From NCBI GenBank assembly GCA_934434925.1, contig CAKSAC010000004.1, positions 82,559 through 146,558 on the forward strand: 64,000 nt of DNA, read 5' to 3'. Positions 41,427 through 49,775 of this stretch are shown piece after piece. The DNA is from an uncultured Eubacteriales bacterium. Its GTDB lineage: Bacteria > Bacillota > Clostridia > Oscillospirales > CAG-272. Every line of letters begins with the position of its first letter. Positions within the stretch are counted from its first letter, which is position 1. Under the pieces are notes generated by a model. That model saw nothing but the letters and a program-made list of their open reading frames with translations, ran no database searches and had not been told where the DNA came from. The translations under genes were made by a program, and so were the position numbers.

Positions 41427-42392
41427 ATGAATAAATACACGCCGGAGGGTACCCGCATCGTCACCCCCGAAAACCGCGAAGCGCTCTCGTCTCTGCGCGC
41501 CTTGGAACGCACCATGGAAGAAGGCCGGATTGCCGAATCGATTGCCCTTTTGTGCGACGAAGAATTCTCTCTGCATTTTGACCTGTACGGAATCCCTGCC
41601 GTTATGCCGCGGCAAGAAGCACAGTTGACCGAACCGGGCGAATCCGTCAAGGATATTGCCATTCTGACGCGCGTCGGGAAGCCGGTCTGCTTTCGGATCA
41701 TCGGTTTTTCGCGTCGGGCAGACGGCCGGACAGAGGCCATTCTTTCCCGCCGGGCGGCGCAGGCGGAATGCCGCGCACGTTTTGTTTCTGCCCTGCTCCC
41801 GGGCGACGTGATTCCCGCGCGCGTCACACACCTTGAAAATTTCGGCGCATTCGTGGATATCGGATGCGGGATCGTCTCGCTTCTCTCCATCGACTGTATT
41901 TCCGTCTCGCGTATCTCGCACCCGGCTGACAGGTTTGCGGTCGGAGACAGCATTTACGCCGTCATCCGGCGGATTGATGATGCGGGGCGCATTTATGTTA
42001 CGCACCGGGAACTGCTCGGAACATGGGAGGAAAACGCCGTGCGCTTTTCGGCCGGGCAGACGGTGGCGGGCGTTGTGCGGAGCGTGGAAAGTTACGGCAT
42101 TTTCATTGAACTTCTCCCGAATCTGGCCGGGCTGGCCGAGCCGAAAGAAGGCGTATTGCCCGGCGATACCGCCGCTGTATATATCAAGAGTATTCTGCCG
42201 GAAAAAATGAAAATCAAGCTGATTGTAATCGATTCGCACGCCGCGCCGCAGAACCGTGACTTTGAGTACTTCTTTTGCCCGGACGAAATCCGGCATATTT
42301 CCCGCTGGGTCTATTCTCCCGCCGGCTCCGCCAAAACAATCGAAACGGTTTTTGACGGAACAAACGATGAAAAAAACGAGGCAGGCTCTTGA
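41427..42392 (+). CDS. S1 RNA-binding domain protein
   Basis: A 321-residue protein with an N-terminal domain of about 120 residues and then S1-type OB folds. The first (about 125-200) is DVIPARVTHLENFGAFVDIGCGIVSLLSIDCIS, the second (about 215-275) is TVAGVVRSVESYGIFIELLPNLAGLAE. Such proteins resemble part of ribosomal protein S1 and bind RNA; the precise role is unknown. ATG 41427 has AAAGAGGTG upstream. The nadE promoter lies across its 3' end. Confidence 0.82.
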   Translation: MNKYTPEGTRIVTPENREALSSLRALERTMEEGRIAESIALLCDEEFSLHFDLYGIPAVMPRQEAQLTEPGESVKDIAILTRVGKPVCFRIIGFSRRADGRTEAILSRRAAQAECRARFVSALLPGDVIPARVTHLENFGAFVDIGCGIVSLLSIDCISVSRISHPADRFAVGDSIYAVIRRIDDAGRIYVTHRELLGTWEENAVRFSAGQTVAGVVRSVESYGIFIELLPNLAGLAEPKEGVLPGDTAAVYIKSILPEKMKIKLIVIDSHAAPQNRDFEYFFCPDEIRHISRWVYSPAGSAKTIETVFDGTNDEKNEAGS

Positions 42393-42417
42393 TTTTTCGT
42401 CTCTTTTGCGCTACAAT
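42389..42417 (+). promoter_or_regulatory. nadE promoter
   Basis: TTGATT (42389-42394), 17-nt spacer and TACAAT (42412-42417), 29 nt before the nadE start. Confidence 0.7.
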
Positions 42418-42446
42418 GAAAAAAACACATTGAAAGAGGCGATTGT

Positions 42447-43193
42447 ATGCGGAACTGCAAAACCGAAATCGAAGAAAGGGTGGCGTTTATCCGCCGGATG
42501 CTGGCCGACGCACATGCGGACGGCATTGTATACGGCAACAGCGGCGGGAAAGACTGTACACTGGTCGGCATTTTGTGTAAAATGGCCTGCGAAAATACCG
42601 TCGGCATTATCATGCCCTGTTCCTCCAAGCAGAATTACGGCTCCGACCGTGACGACGCCATCAAGACAGCCGAACTGTTTTCGATCGAGACCCGCACCGT
42701 AGACCTGACGGCCGTGCGGGAAAGCCTGCTTTTCGCGCTGGACGGCGTGACTTCCCCGAATGCGGCCGCCCTGACCAACATCGCGCCCCGCCTGCGCATG
42801 ACGACGCTTTATGCTATCGGCGCGTCCGAGAACCGGCTGGTGGCCGGAACCGGGAACAAATGCGAAACCTATATGGGCTACTTCACCAAGTGGGGAGACG
42901 GGGCCGCGGACTTCTGCCCGATTGCCGATCTGACGGTTGACGAGGTCTATGCGCTTCTGCGTTATCTGAAAGCCCCGGAATCTATCATCACCAAAGCGCC
43001 TTCTGCGGGCCTTTTTGAAGGACAGACCGACGAAGGCGAAATGGGTGTGACCTATGCCGCCGTGGCCGCCTATATGAACGGTGAACCGGTCACCGAAAAA
43101 GAACGGGAAATCATTGAACGCTATCACCGCCGGAGCGAACACAAACGTGCGCTCCCTCCCACCTTTTCCGACTATTGCGCGTCGCAGAAATAA
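42447..43193 (+). CDS. nadE: NH3-dependent NAD+ synthetase
   Basis: A 248-residue NadE that amidates nicotinic acid adenine dinucleotide with ammonia. The PP-loop reads YGNSGGKDCTLVG, with Cys where Ser is usual in SGGxDS. TLYAIGASENRLVAGTGNKCETYMGYFTKWGDGAADFCPIADL matches the active-site region, and KAPSAGLFEGQTDEGEMG the C-terminal loop. The glutaminase domain is absent. Own promoter; terminator follows. Confidence 0.93.
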   Translation: MRNCKTEIEERVAFIRRMLADAHADGIVYGNSGGKDCTLVGILCKMACENTVGIIMPCSSKQNYGSDRDDAIKTAELFSIETRTVDLTAVRESLLFALDGVTSPNAAALTNIAPRLRMTTLYAIGASENRLVAGTGNKCETYMGYFTKWGDGAADFCPIADLTVDEVYALLRYLKAPESIITKAPSAGLFEGQTDEGEMGVTYAAVAAYMNGEPVTEKEREIIERYHRRSEHKRALPPTFSDYCASQK

Positions 43194-43220
43194 ATTTTTC
43201 CGATAACGCCGAAAACAAAA

Positions 43221-43260
43221 ACGGGCAACCGTCTGCCAACGCGGACATTGCCTGTTTTTT
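43221..43260 (+). terminator. nadE terminator
   Basis: CGGGCAA pairs with TTGCCTG around an inner loop, followed by TTTTTTAT. Confidence 0.65.
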
Positions 43261-43329
43261 ATAGAAAAATCCGCTTACATGCGGTGTAACGCGCGCCGGC
43301 CATTCTCCCGGCGCTTACAGGAAGAAAAC

Positions 43330-43357
43330 AAAAAAGGGGGCGATGCCCCCGTTTTTT
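43330..43357. terminator. Bidirectional terminator after the DUF975 gene
   Basis: GGGGGC-GAT-GCCCCC hairpin (43336-43350) flanked by AAAAAA and TTTTTT, directly at the DUF975 stop codon on the minus strand. Confidence 0.85.
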
Positions 43358-43955
43358 ATACCACAACCGGTTGATTTTTGAGGTCCTCATAGAACGCTGC
43401 ATCCGCGGCGGCCATATAGGCGGACACCCAAAACACCCCGATGCCCAAGCAGAGCGAACCGACGATCATCCAACCGATGAAACTGAGTTGCAGGCAGAAA
43501 TATTGCCATTTATGCCCCCGCATCATCTTCCGGCTCTCTCTGATACAGGTAAGTGCTTCGTATTCCGGATGTTCAAGCGCGATGAAATAGGATTGCGAAT
43601 ATGAAATTGCCTTGATGATTCCGGGTATGACAAAGAGCAACGACCAAAGGGCGATAAACAGATGGGAAAGAAAGCCGACCAAAATGTTGTTTCCGACCGA
43701 ATTTCCGAATCCGTCAAAAAACCGTTTTCCTTTATTCTGCATTTCGTTTCCGCGGACCGCATGCAACGCATACGAACAAATGCCGATCGAAATTGGACCG
43801 ACCAGGATCATCGGACCCACGAACAGAAAGGCGACCAGGCTGAGCAACACAGCGCCCGCCAGAATGGCAAGCACAAGATAAAGCCAGGTATTACCGAAGA
43901 TGTTGCCGCCGAGTGCGACGCGGGCGCGTCTGCGGTATTCAGAACAAGTTTCCAT
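43356..43955 (-). CDS. DUF975 family integral membrane protein
   Basis: A 199-residue DUF975 protein with about five hydrophobic segments: WLYLVLAILAGAVLLSLVAFLFVGPMILVGPISIGI, NILVGFLSHLFIALWSLLFVIPGIIKAISYSQ and SFIGWMIVGSLCLGIGVFWVSAYM. The loop HPEYEALTCIRESRKMMRGHKWQYFCL is characteristic. Function in the family is unknown. The ATG at 43955 has AAGGGGG upstream; the longer frame to 44123 overlaps comF. Own promoter. Confidence 0.88.
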   Translation of the reverse strand: METCSEYRRRARVALGGNIFGNTWLYLVLAILAGAVLLSLVAFLFVGPMILVGPISIGICSYALHAVRGNEMQNKGKRFFDGFGNSVGNNILVGFLSHLFIALWSLLFVIPGIIKAISYSQSYFIALEHPEYEALTCIRESRKMMRGHKWQYFCLQLSFIGWMIVGSLCLGIGVFWVSAYMAAADAAFYEDLKNQPVVV

Positions 43956-43983
43956 ACAGAACCCCCTTTTAGTTATTATATTC

Positions 43984-44012
43984 AGTATACTCCTTCGCCG
44001 GAAAAATATCAA
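43984..44012 (-). promoter_or_regulatory. Promoter of the DUF975 gene
   Basis: Minus-strand TTGATA (44012-44007), 17-nt spacer and TATACT (43989-43984). Confidence 0.65.
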
Positions 44013-44056
44013 GAGGAAGAAGAAAATATTTGTTGCGCGTTCGGAAAAAGCCGATT

Positions 44057-44785
44057 TTATAAAGGAGAAGGATATTGAGAGGTAACGCCCAGCACAGCCG
44101 CAACCACCCGCCGTGCCCCGCACAGATGACAGAGATACGCCATGGTGGCAAGCGTTGCGCCGCTGGTCGTAATATCATCCAGTAAAATCACACGCCGCCG
44201 ACGGAAATCGGGCTTTCCGCGCAAGGTGAGAAATCTCCGGCGTTCCCGGAACCGTTTCCAGCGATCCAGCGTCTTCTGCTCATGTCTTGCACGGTTTTCA
44301 AAGGCATGAATCAACGGAATCGCAAGGCGTTCTGCCACTTTTTCCGCCACCATCCGCATATGATCGAAACCGTAACGGTGCAAAGCACGGCGGGAGCGCG
44401 GAGCGTATGTCAGGCAGTATTCTCCCGGTTCATCCCGCATAAGTACCGAAAGTGCGTCGGCAATCTCCTGCGCGAAATGCGCCGCAAGCCGGGCGTCCGG
44501 CCGACGTTTCAGCCGATATATCATGCGGCTCGTCACCTGTTTGCCATCGTGGGAATAATAAGGGAAAATCTTCACAAGCGTGCGGATACCCGCCCGCATA
44601 TGCACCTCTTCCGGACATCGACACGCCGAAAAGACCTGACCGCATACAGGACAACAAAATTCCTTTTCTTTCTCATAAGCCGCGCGGCATCCATCACATA
44701 AAGCGCCGCTCCCCGGCGGAAGTAACGCGCGGCAGGCGGCGCAACGGGGAACAAAAAGAAGATCGAGAAGTTTATGGTACCACAT
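44057..44785 (-). CDS. comF: ComF-family phosphoribosyltransferase-like protein
   Basis: A roughly 242-residue ComF, needed for DNA uptake in competent bacteria. The N-terminal zinc-finger cysteines occur in VPRCAACRALLPPGSGALCDGC and FCCPVCGQVFSACRC; the PRTase domain has YAPRSRRALHRYGFDHM and the PRPP loop VILLDDITTSGATLATMA. I start at ATG 44785 (MWYHKLLDLLFVPRC) by family comparison. A GTG at 44887 overlaps the glnS stop (GTGA) and would add 34 residues through translational coupling, so the start is not certain. Last gene of the mbl-glnS-comF unit. Confidence 0.88.
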   Translation of the reverse strand: MWYHKLLDLLFVPRCAACRALLPPGSGALCDGCRAAYEKEKEFCCPVCGQVFSACRCPEEVHMRAGIRTLVKIFPYYSHDGKQVTSRMIYRLKRRPDARLAAHFAQEIADALSVLMRDEPGEYCLTYAPRSRRALHRYGFDHMRMVAEKVAERLAIPLIHAFENRARHEQKTLDRWKRFRERRRFLTLRGKPDFRRRRVILLDDITTSGATLATMAYLCHLCGARRVVAAVLGVTSQYPSPL

Positions 44786-44883
44786 CGTGACAGCAACGTG
44801 AAGGCGCAGGGCCGGTGAAATCCGATCGGGCCGATAAACATTCGGCCGAAACGGTAACATGCAACCCGGCCACCGCGCATATT

Positions 44884-46536
44884 TCACGCCTTATATCCGT
44901 CCTTCAGCCCTACGACGCGGTTGAAGGTGTTTTCGTATTTGGTATCTTTCACAAAATATCCGGTGCGCACAAATTGAAAATGTTCGCCTGCCGGAGCTTC
45001 GGCCAGCCCCGGTTCGACGCGACAATCTGTCAGCGTCGTGACTGAATCGGCATTGAGATAATCACCGTATGTCTTTCCTTCCGGAATATCGGCAACATTT
45101 TCAATGGTGAAAAGATGCTCATAGAGCTTCACGGACACGCTTTCGGCCGTCGGGGCGGAAAGCCAATGGATCGTTCCTTTGACTTTGCGGCCGTCTGCCG
45201 GAACGCCGTTTCCCGTCTCCAGATCCGCGGTACACAGGAGCTTTTCAATCTTTCCGTTTGCGTCTTTCACCACTTCTTCACAGCGCACGATATACGCGCC
45301 CATCAACCGCACTTCCCCGCCTGGCTTCATCCGGAAAAACTTGGGGGGCGGGATCTCGGCGAAATCGTCGGCATCGATAAAGAGAGTTTTTGTAAAGGGA
45401 ACTTTACGCGTTCCCATCTCCGGATGCTGCGGGTGGTTGGGAAGCGCAAAGTATTCGGTTTTGCCTTCCGGGAAATTGAGAATCTCCACGCGTACGGGAT
45501 GTAAAATCGCAACGCGGCGCGGGGCCGTCTCGTTCAGCTCTTCGCGGATGCAATGTTCCAGCAATTCATGATCCACCACGCTGTACGCCTTGGAAACACC
45601 GGCGCGCTCCACAAAATCAAAGATGGAGGAAGGCGTATAACCACGGCGACGAAGACCGCAAAGGGTCGGCATCCGCGGGTCATCCCATCCGTCCACGATT
45701 CCGGTTTCCACAAGTTGACGCAGATATCGCTTGCTCATCACGGTGTGTGTGACATTGAGCCGGGCGAATTCATACTGATGCGGTTTTTTTTCAAAGCCGA
45801 TGTTGTTGACTACCCAATCATAAAGCGGGCGATGGTTTTCAAATTCAATCGAGCAGAGCGAATGCGTGATCCCTTCCAGCGCGTCCTGAATCGGGTGGGC
45901 ATAATCATACAGCGGATATACGCACCATTTGTTGCCCTGCCGGTGATGGTCGGTATGCACGATGCGGTAAATGGCGGGATCCCGCAGGTTCATATTGGGG
46001 GAAGCCATATCGATTTTGGCGCGCAGTGTTTTGGCCCCGTCCGGAAATTCGCCGTTTTTCATTCTCTCAAAAAGATCGAGGTTTTCTTCCACCGTCCGGT
46101 CACGGTACGGGCTGTTCTTCCCCGGCTCGGTCAGCGTACCGCGGTATTCGCGCATTTCATCCGGGGAAAGATCGCATACATAAGCCTTCCCCGCCCGGAT
46201 CAGCCGGAGTGCGAATTCATAACAACGGTCGAAATAATCGGAGCCGTAATACACGCCGCCGGTCGGTTCACAGCCGAGCCATTGCAGATCGCGGTAAATC
46301 GCCTCCACGTACTCATTGTCTTCTTTGGCGGGATTGGTGTCATCATACCGAAGGTTGAAAAGGCCGCCGTACTTTTTGGCAGTACTCGCATTGATCCAGA
46401 TAGCCTTGGCGCTTCCGATATGGAGATATCCGTTCGGCTCCGGGGGGAAACGGGTATGAACGCGCAATTCCGGGTCAGCCGCCAGATCACGGTCGATAAT
46501 GTCGTGAATAAAATTTGATTTGATGACTTCTTCCAT
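44884..46536 (-). CDS. glnS: Glutaminyl-tRNA synthetase
   Basis: A 550-residue class I GlnRS that charges tRNA-Gln directly. The motif PPEPNGYLHIGSAKAIWIN carries the HIGH-type box, NLRYDDTNPAKE is the GlnRS-type signature, and VMSKRYL serves as KMSKS. The C-terminal beta-barrel anticodon domain follows (about 340-550). ATG 46536 has GAGG 8 nt upstream; the longer frame runs into the neighbouring gene. Many Firmicutes lack GlnRS and use GatCAB instead, so the gene may have been acquired by the lineage; this is inference. Confidence 0.96.
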   Translation of the reverse strand: MEEVIKSNFIHDIIDRDLAADPELRVHTRFPPEPNGYLHIGSAKAIWINASTAKKYGGLFNLRYDDTNPAKEDNEYVEAIYRDLQWLGCEPTGGVYYGSDYFDRCYEFALRLIRAGKAYVCDLSPDEMREYRGTLTEPGKNSPYRDRTVEENLDLFERMKNGEFPDGAKTLRAKIDMASPNMNLRDPAIYRIVHTDHHRQGNKWCVYPLYDYAHPIQDALEGITHSLCSIEFENHRPLYDWVVNNIGFEKKPHQYEFARLNVTHTVMSKRYLRQLVETGIVDGWDDPRMPTLCGLRRRGYTPSSIFDFVERAGVSKAYSVVDHELLEHCIREELNETAPRRVAILHPVRVEILNFPEGKTEYFALPNHPQHPEMGTRKVPFTKTLFIDADDFAEIPPPKFFRMKPGGEVRLMGAYIVRCEEVVKDANGKIEKLLCTADLETGNGVPADGRKVKGTIHWLSAPTAESVSVKLYEHLFTIENVADIPEGKTYGDYLNADSVTTLTDCRVEPGLAEAPAGEHFQFVRTGYFVKDTKYENTFNRVVGLKDGYKA

Positions 46537-46552
46537 CTCTGTATCCTCAATT

Positions 46553-47188
46553 TTATAAAATCGTTTCAGCCTGATAGCGCAAGGCCGCGCGGCAATCAAA
46601 GAGGCTGGTCTGCTCTCCATGCCCCGGAAAGACACGGCGTTCTCCGGGCAGGGCGAGAAGCAGGCGGAGCGAACGGGCAAGCGTTTTTGCATTTCCGCCC
46701 GGTAGATCGGTACGGCCGAAGTCTCCGCCGGCAAAAAGCGTATCGCCGGTAAAAAGGTTTGCGCCACTGTCAAAGGCGCAGGAACCCGGCGTATGTCCCG
46801 GCGTGTGGAGAACGCGCAGCGTTTCCCGGCCGAGCGGAATGTTTTCCCCGGAAGAAAGCGAGCCGTCCGGCGGCGAAAAAACCATATCTCCGCCAAAGAA
46901 AAGACGGTATGCATTCCGGCGGGAATCGGAAAACGCGCCGGCATCCTCCGGATGAACGAGAACGGGCGCTCCCGTTTTTTCGCGCCACGCGTCCAACGCC
47001 AGCATATGGTCGAAATGCGCATGGGTCAAAAGAATCCGGCTGACGGGCGGTAACGCACGGCCGAACCCGGCCGCCACCGCATCCGGAGAGGCAGACGGAT
47101 CAATGATTACGGCTTCTTTTTCCTCATCGTCGGTCAAAAAATAGCAGACCGAAGCGAATGAAGCTGAGCATAAACTGTATACTTTCAT
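46553..47188 (-). CDS. Metallo-beta-lactamase fold hydrolase, glyoxalase II-like
   Basis: A 211-residue MBL protein with all core motifs: LLTHAHFDHMLAL (HxHxDH), HTPGHTPGSCAF, FTGDTLFAGGDFGRTDLPGG and VFPGHGEQTS. It resembles YcbL/YqgX-type hydroxyacylglutathione hydrolases, although the natural thioester in Firmicutes is unclear. The ATG at 47188 has GGAGAG upstream. It leads the operon with glnS 16 nt behind it. Confidence 0.9.
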   Translation of the reverse strand: MKVYSLCSASFASVCYFLTDDEEKEAVIIDPSASPDAVAAGFGRALPPVSRILLTHAHFDHMLALDAWREKTGAPVLVHPEDAGAFSDSRRNAYRLFFGGDMVFSPPDGSLSSGENIPLGRETLRVLHTPGHTPGSCAFDSGANLFTGDTLFAGGDFGRTDLPGGNAKTLARSLRLLLALPGERRVFPGHGEQTSLFDCRAALRYQAETIL

Positions 47189-47234
47189 ACCCTTCTCTCC
47201 GAAGCTTTGGCCTTTTACCGGGAACTTTCCTATC

Positions 47235-47263
47235 AGTATAGCATGTTTTTGCCGTTTTGTCCA
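47235..47263 (-). promoter_or_regulatory. Promoter of the mbl-glnS-comF unit
   Basis: Minus-strand TGGACA (47263-47258), 17-nt spacer and TATACT (47240-47235), 46 nt before the start codon. Confidence 0.65.
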
Positions 47264-47335
47264 TAGTATTCCCGGATTTTTCTCACTTTTTCCGGCAAAA
47301 ACGGACATCGGGGAAAACTCGTGAATTTTCACGCT

Positions 47336-47366
47336 AAATTCCACTTCAAATTCCACTGTGGAATTT
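47336..47366. promoter_or_regulatory. Cluster of AAATTCCAC sites
   Basis: AAATTCCAC occurs at 47336-47344 and again at 47348-47356, where it forms a perfect inverted repeat with GTGGAATTT (47358-47366). It lies between two divergent promoters (mbl and tRNA-Thr) and is a candidate operator for an unknown regulator. Confidence 0.45.
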
Positions 47367-47418
47367 ACTTTGGGAATTCACTATCGATGAAAATTCCGTT
47401 CTTTTTGCCTTTTACCTC

Positions 47419-47447
47419 TTGACAAACCCCTGCCTCCCTGCTATAAT
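47419..47447 (+). promoter_or_regulatory. tRNA-Thr promoter, perfect consensus
   Basis: TTGACA (47419-47424), 17-nt spacer and TATAAT (47442-47447), 12 nt before the mature tRNA 5' end. Confidence 0.85.
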
Positions 47448-47459
47448 AATCGCGTTGAT

Positions 47460-47535
47460 GCTGGTGTGGCTCAGTCGGTAGAGCAGCTGATTCGTAATCA
47501 GCAGGTCGCCGGTTCAAGTCCGGCCACCAGCTCCA
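47460..47535 (+). tRNA. tRNA-Thr(CGT)
   Basis: Acceptor stem GCTGGTG/CACCAGC, anticodon stem GCTGA/TCAGC with loop TTCGTAA (anticodon CGT, reading ACG), T stem GCCGG/CCGGC with loop TTCAAGT. CCA is encoded at 47533-47535. Confidence 0.95.
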
Positions 47536-47565
47536 AGCGACCCTTTGGGTCGCTTTTCTTTTTCC
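47535..47565 (+). terminator. Terminator of tRNA-Thr
   Basis: 9-bp hairpin AAGCGACCC/GGGTCGCTT with a TTT loop, then TTCTTTTT. It begins at the last base of the tRNA CCA. Confidence 0.85.
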
Positions 47566-47666
47566 GGCGGGTTGCTCCGGCAGTCTCGTTCTCTTCGGAA
47601 CCCCCCTGCCGGCTTTCCGAAAGGCACGCAAAACAGCGCGGAAAATCCAAATATACGCAACAGCCT

Positions 47667-47757
47667 GATACGCCGTAGAAAAGGAAAATGCGCAGCGGCC
47701 CGATATGCCGCAGAAAAGGAAAATGCGCAATGGCCGATACGCCGCAGAGAGCGAAAA
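47667..47757. repeat. 34-35-nt tandem repeat, about 2.6 copies
   Basis: Units start at 47667, 47702 and 47736 with GATACGCCG-type sequence. The stretch 47566-47864 has long open frames on both strands, but they follow the repeat and overlap the tRNA, and I accept none as genes. Confidence 0.75.
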
Positions 47758-47864
47758 AAGAGAGCCGTCGCCAAAGAGGATTGCGGCCCTTCCCGCAAAC
47801 CGGGGCGCGCCCGGACCCCGGGCTTTCATTTCGGAAAAACGGCGTTTTTCCGCCTGCAAAGCGC

Positions 47865-48269
47865 CTACGGCCTTTTATCGGGAACAGATGTTTTATCGGG
47901 AACAGATGTCCGACCTGCAAAAGCGTTGAAAAGCGGGTCAATGGCAGAAAGAGGAATCAGCTCCCATTCTTTCAGAGCCGGAAACCGGCATGCACAGATA
48001 CCGGACGGAGCGGCGGCAAGAGCCGTTTTTTCCGCGTGAGTCAGCTTTTTGAGACGGTATTCCGCGCGAAGAGCAATTCCGTAAGTCGGTGCGCGCCACG
48101 CGGCAAGCAGTCTGTCCGCGCCGACGGCGCGGGTATAAGCGGCCGCACCGGGGCGTTTTTCAAAATGGGCGCGCATCCGTTTTTGAAGATCGCGCGCCGC
48201 ACCGGTATAAATCGCGCCGTTTTGGCACAAAAGCAGATAAACAAACGCGCCTTCATGAGAAGAGGGCAT
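47865..48269 (-). CDS. GIY-YIG nuclease domain protein (UPF0213/YazA-like)
   Basis: A 134-residue protein with one GIY-YIG domain: FVYLLLCQNGAIYTGAARDLQKRMRAHFEKR corresponds to the VYxLxCxDGSxYtGxT pattern, and AAYTRAVGADRLLAAW follows as in YazA. The cellular role of this family is unknown. The C-terminal tail contains TSVPDK twice in a row, encoded by an 18-nt tandem duplication (about 47881-47916). The start lies 17 nt inside the alaX gene, with GGAGG upstream. Confidence 0.87.
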   Translation of the reverse strand: MPSSHEGAFVYLLLCQNGAIYTGAARDLQKRMRAHFEKRPGAAAYTRAVGADRLLAAWRAPTYGIALRAEYRLKKLTHAEKTALAAAPSGICACRFPALKEWELIPLSAIDPLFNAFAGRTSVPDKTSVPDKRP

Positions 48270-49395
48270 TCCGGATATCCTCCTCCCCGGCCGGGAAAGC
48301 TCCCTGCGTAAGTACGGCGTTCCCGCCGCCGCGGCCGCCGAGCGTTGCGTGAAGCCGGGCCGAGAGCGCCCGCATATCTCCGGTTTTTCCGGCCAGCGCA
48401 TACCGATGCCCACCGTTCCCGTCCGGCGTCAAGACCGCCGCAAATGCGGCGCGTGCCGAGGCCTCTTCGGCATATTTGCGCAATGAACGTGCGTCCAGCC
48501 CTTCATAAAAAAGGCAAAGCCCTTCCCTTGTTTCGGGGATTGCGTCCAGACGTACCCGCCGCAAAATCTCTTCGGTTTCGGCCACGCGGCCGCGCAGATG
48601 CACCACTTCCGCCATCAGGCGTTCCACACCGCAATCGGCCTCCATGACCGGAACAGACAGGGCGCGGCTGATACGGAAAAGAATCTCTTGCTTTGCGTCA
48701 TAATCCCGCCATGCGTCGCGGCCGCATCGGATAAAAATTCGGGTTCCGCCTTTATACGGGAGAAAATCCGTGATTTTAATCATCCCCACTTCCCCTGTGC
48801 GGCTCACATGAGGCGCACAGCAAACGCAGGCATCCACGCCCGGAATCCGCACGACCCGGATTCCCTCCCGCACACCGATCTTGGAGCGGACTGCCATGCT
48901 CTCCGATTCCGCCGCGGAGGGGTGCAAAATCTCCACGCCGAGGTCTTCCCGTACAGCACGGTTTGCGTCCTCTTCAGCCTGTTTCAGTTGCTCGCCCGAG
49001 AGCGGAATATCGGTATCCAGCGTCACCTCGTGTCCGAGATGAAACCCGACGTTTTCCGCCCCGAAAAGGCGATGCAGTGTGCCGGAAAGGATATGTTCGC
49101 CGGTGTGGTGTTGCATATGGCGCAAGCGACGCTCCCCGTCTATGCTTCCCGTTATGCGTTTGCCGACCGGAACGGGCGAGACCAGCACATGAAATACTTC
49201 TCCGTCCTTCTCATATACATCTTCGACCGGGATTGCGTCCAGCGTACCGCTGTCGGCCTTCTGCCCGCCGCCTTCCGGCACGAAAGCCGTTTCGGTCAGC
49301 CTGACAAGAAATCGGCCGTCCGACGGTACACAGGAGACGACCGTGGTTTGAAACCAGAATTGATATGCGTCATTTTCGTAAAGTTTTTTTGTCAT
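48253..49395 (-). CDS. AlaX-type alanyl-tRNA editing protein with DHHA1-like domain
   Basis: A 380-residue long-form AlaX that should deacylate mischarged tRNA-Ala (Ser- or Gly-tRNA). It matches the AlaRS second half: FVPEGGGQKADSGTL at the N-terminus, zinc-binding HHTGEH and CCAPH motifs in the editing core, and a C-terminal DHHA1-like domain with ALAGKTGDMRALSARLHATLGGRGGG. The aminoacylation domain is absent. ATG 49395 has GAGG upstream. Overlaps the GIY-YIG gene by 17 nt. Confidence 0.92.
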   Translation of the reverse strand: MTKKLYENDAYQFWFQTTVVSCVPSDGRFLVRLTETAFVPEGGGQKADSGTLDAIPVEDVYEKDGEVFHVLVSPVPVGKRITGSIDGERRLRHMQHHTGEHILSGTLHRLFGAENVGFHLGHEVTLDTDIPLSGEQLKQAEEDANRAVREDLGVEILHPSAAESESMAVRSKIGVREGIRVVRIPGVDACVCCAPHVSRTGEVGMIKITDFLPYKGGTRIFIRCGRDAWRDYDAKQEILFRISRALSVPVMEADCGVERLMAEVVHLRGRVAETEEILRRVRLDAIPETREGLCLFYEGLDARSLRKYAEEASARAAFAAVLTPDGNGGHRYALAGKTGDMRALSARLHATLGGRGGGNAVLTQGAFPAGEEDIRNALFS

Positions 49396-49434
49396 ATTGC
49401 CTCTTTTTTCATCATCATATTCGCTCATGCATAT

Positions 49435-49463
49435 AGTATAACGAAAACAAATGAAAAAAGCAA
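49435..49463 (-). promoter_or_regulatory. Promoter of the alaX unit
   Basis: Minus-strand TTGCTT (49463-49458), 17-nt spacer and TATACT (49440-49435). Confidence 0.65.
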
Positions 49464-49474
49464 GGGAGAAAACC

Positions 49475-49723
49475 ATGAACCTTTCCGAACTCGGAATCGG
49501 CGATACGGCTACCGTACTTTCATTGCGGCTTGCCCGCCCGGCCAAACTTCGATTGATGGAAATGGGCTTGTTGCCGGGAACCACCGTCACCTTGGAACAA
49601 AGGACCCCTTTCGGGGATCCGCTGGTCATCGGGTTTTGCGGTTATCGGCTTGTCCTGACCCGCGCCGACGCGGCGGCCGTCCGTGTTCGTCCGCAGGCGC
49701 TTTCGACGGCCGGCACTCCCTGA
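49475..49723 (+). CDS. feoA: FeoA domain protein
   Basis: An 82-residue SH3-like FeoA protein. LSELGIGDTATVLSLRLARPAKLRLMEMGLLPGTTVTLEQRTPFGDPLVIGFCGYRLVLTRADAAAVRV shows the family pattern LxxLGxxxGxxVxv..GDPxxvxv. FeoA normally supports the FeoB ferrous-iron transporter, but no feoB lies next to it. The ATG at 49475 has AGGGAG upstream. The gene diverges from alaX. Confidence 0.88.
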   Translation: MNLSELGIGDTATVLSLRLARPAKLRLMEMGLLPGTTVTLEQRTPFGDPLVIGFCGYRLVLTRADAAAVRVRPQALSTAGTP

Positions 49724-49737
49724 AAAACGGGAAAAAT

Positions 49738-49765
49738 CAAAAAACGCGGTCATCCCGCGCTTTTT
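49738..49765. terminator. Bidirectional terminator between feoA and mgtE
   Basis: CGCGG-TCATC-CCGCG core flanked by A and T tracts lies 10 nt downstream of the mgtE stop (minus) and 15 nt downstream of feoA. Confidence 0.8.
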
Positions 49766-49775
49766 GTAAATTTCC

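Noticed and set aside
47365..47941. Overlapping minus-strand frames downstream of tRNA-Thr
   Set aside because: They run through the tRNA gene and tandem repeats and have no family features.
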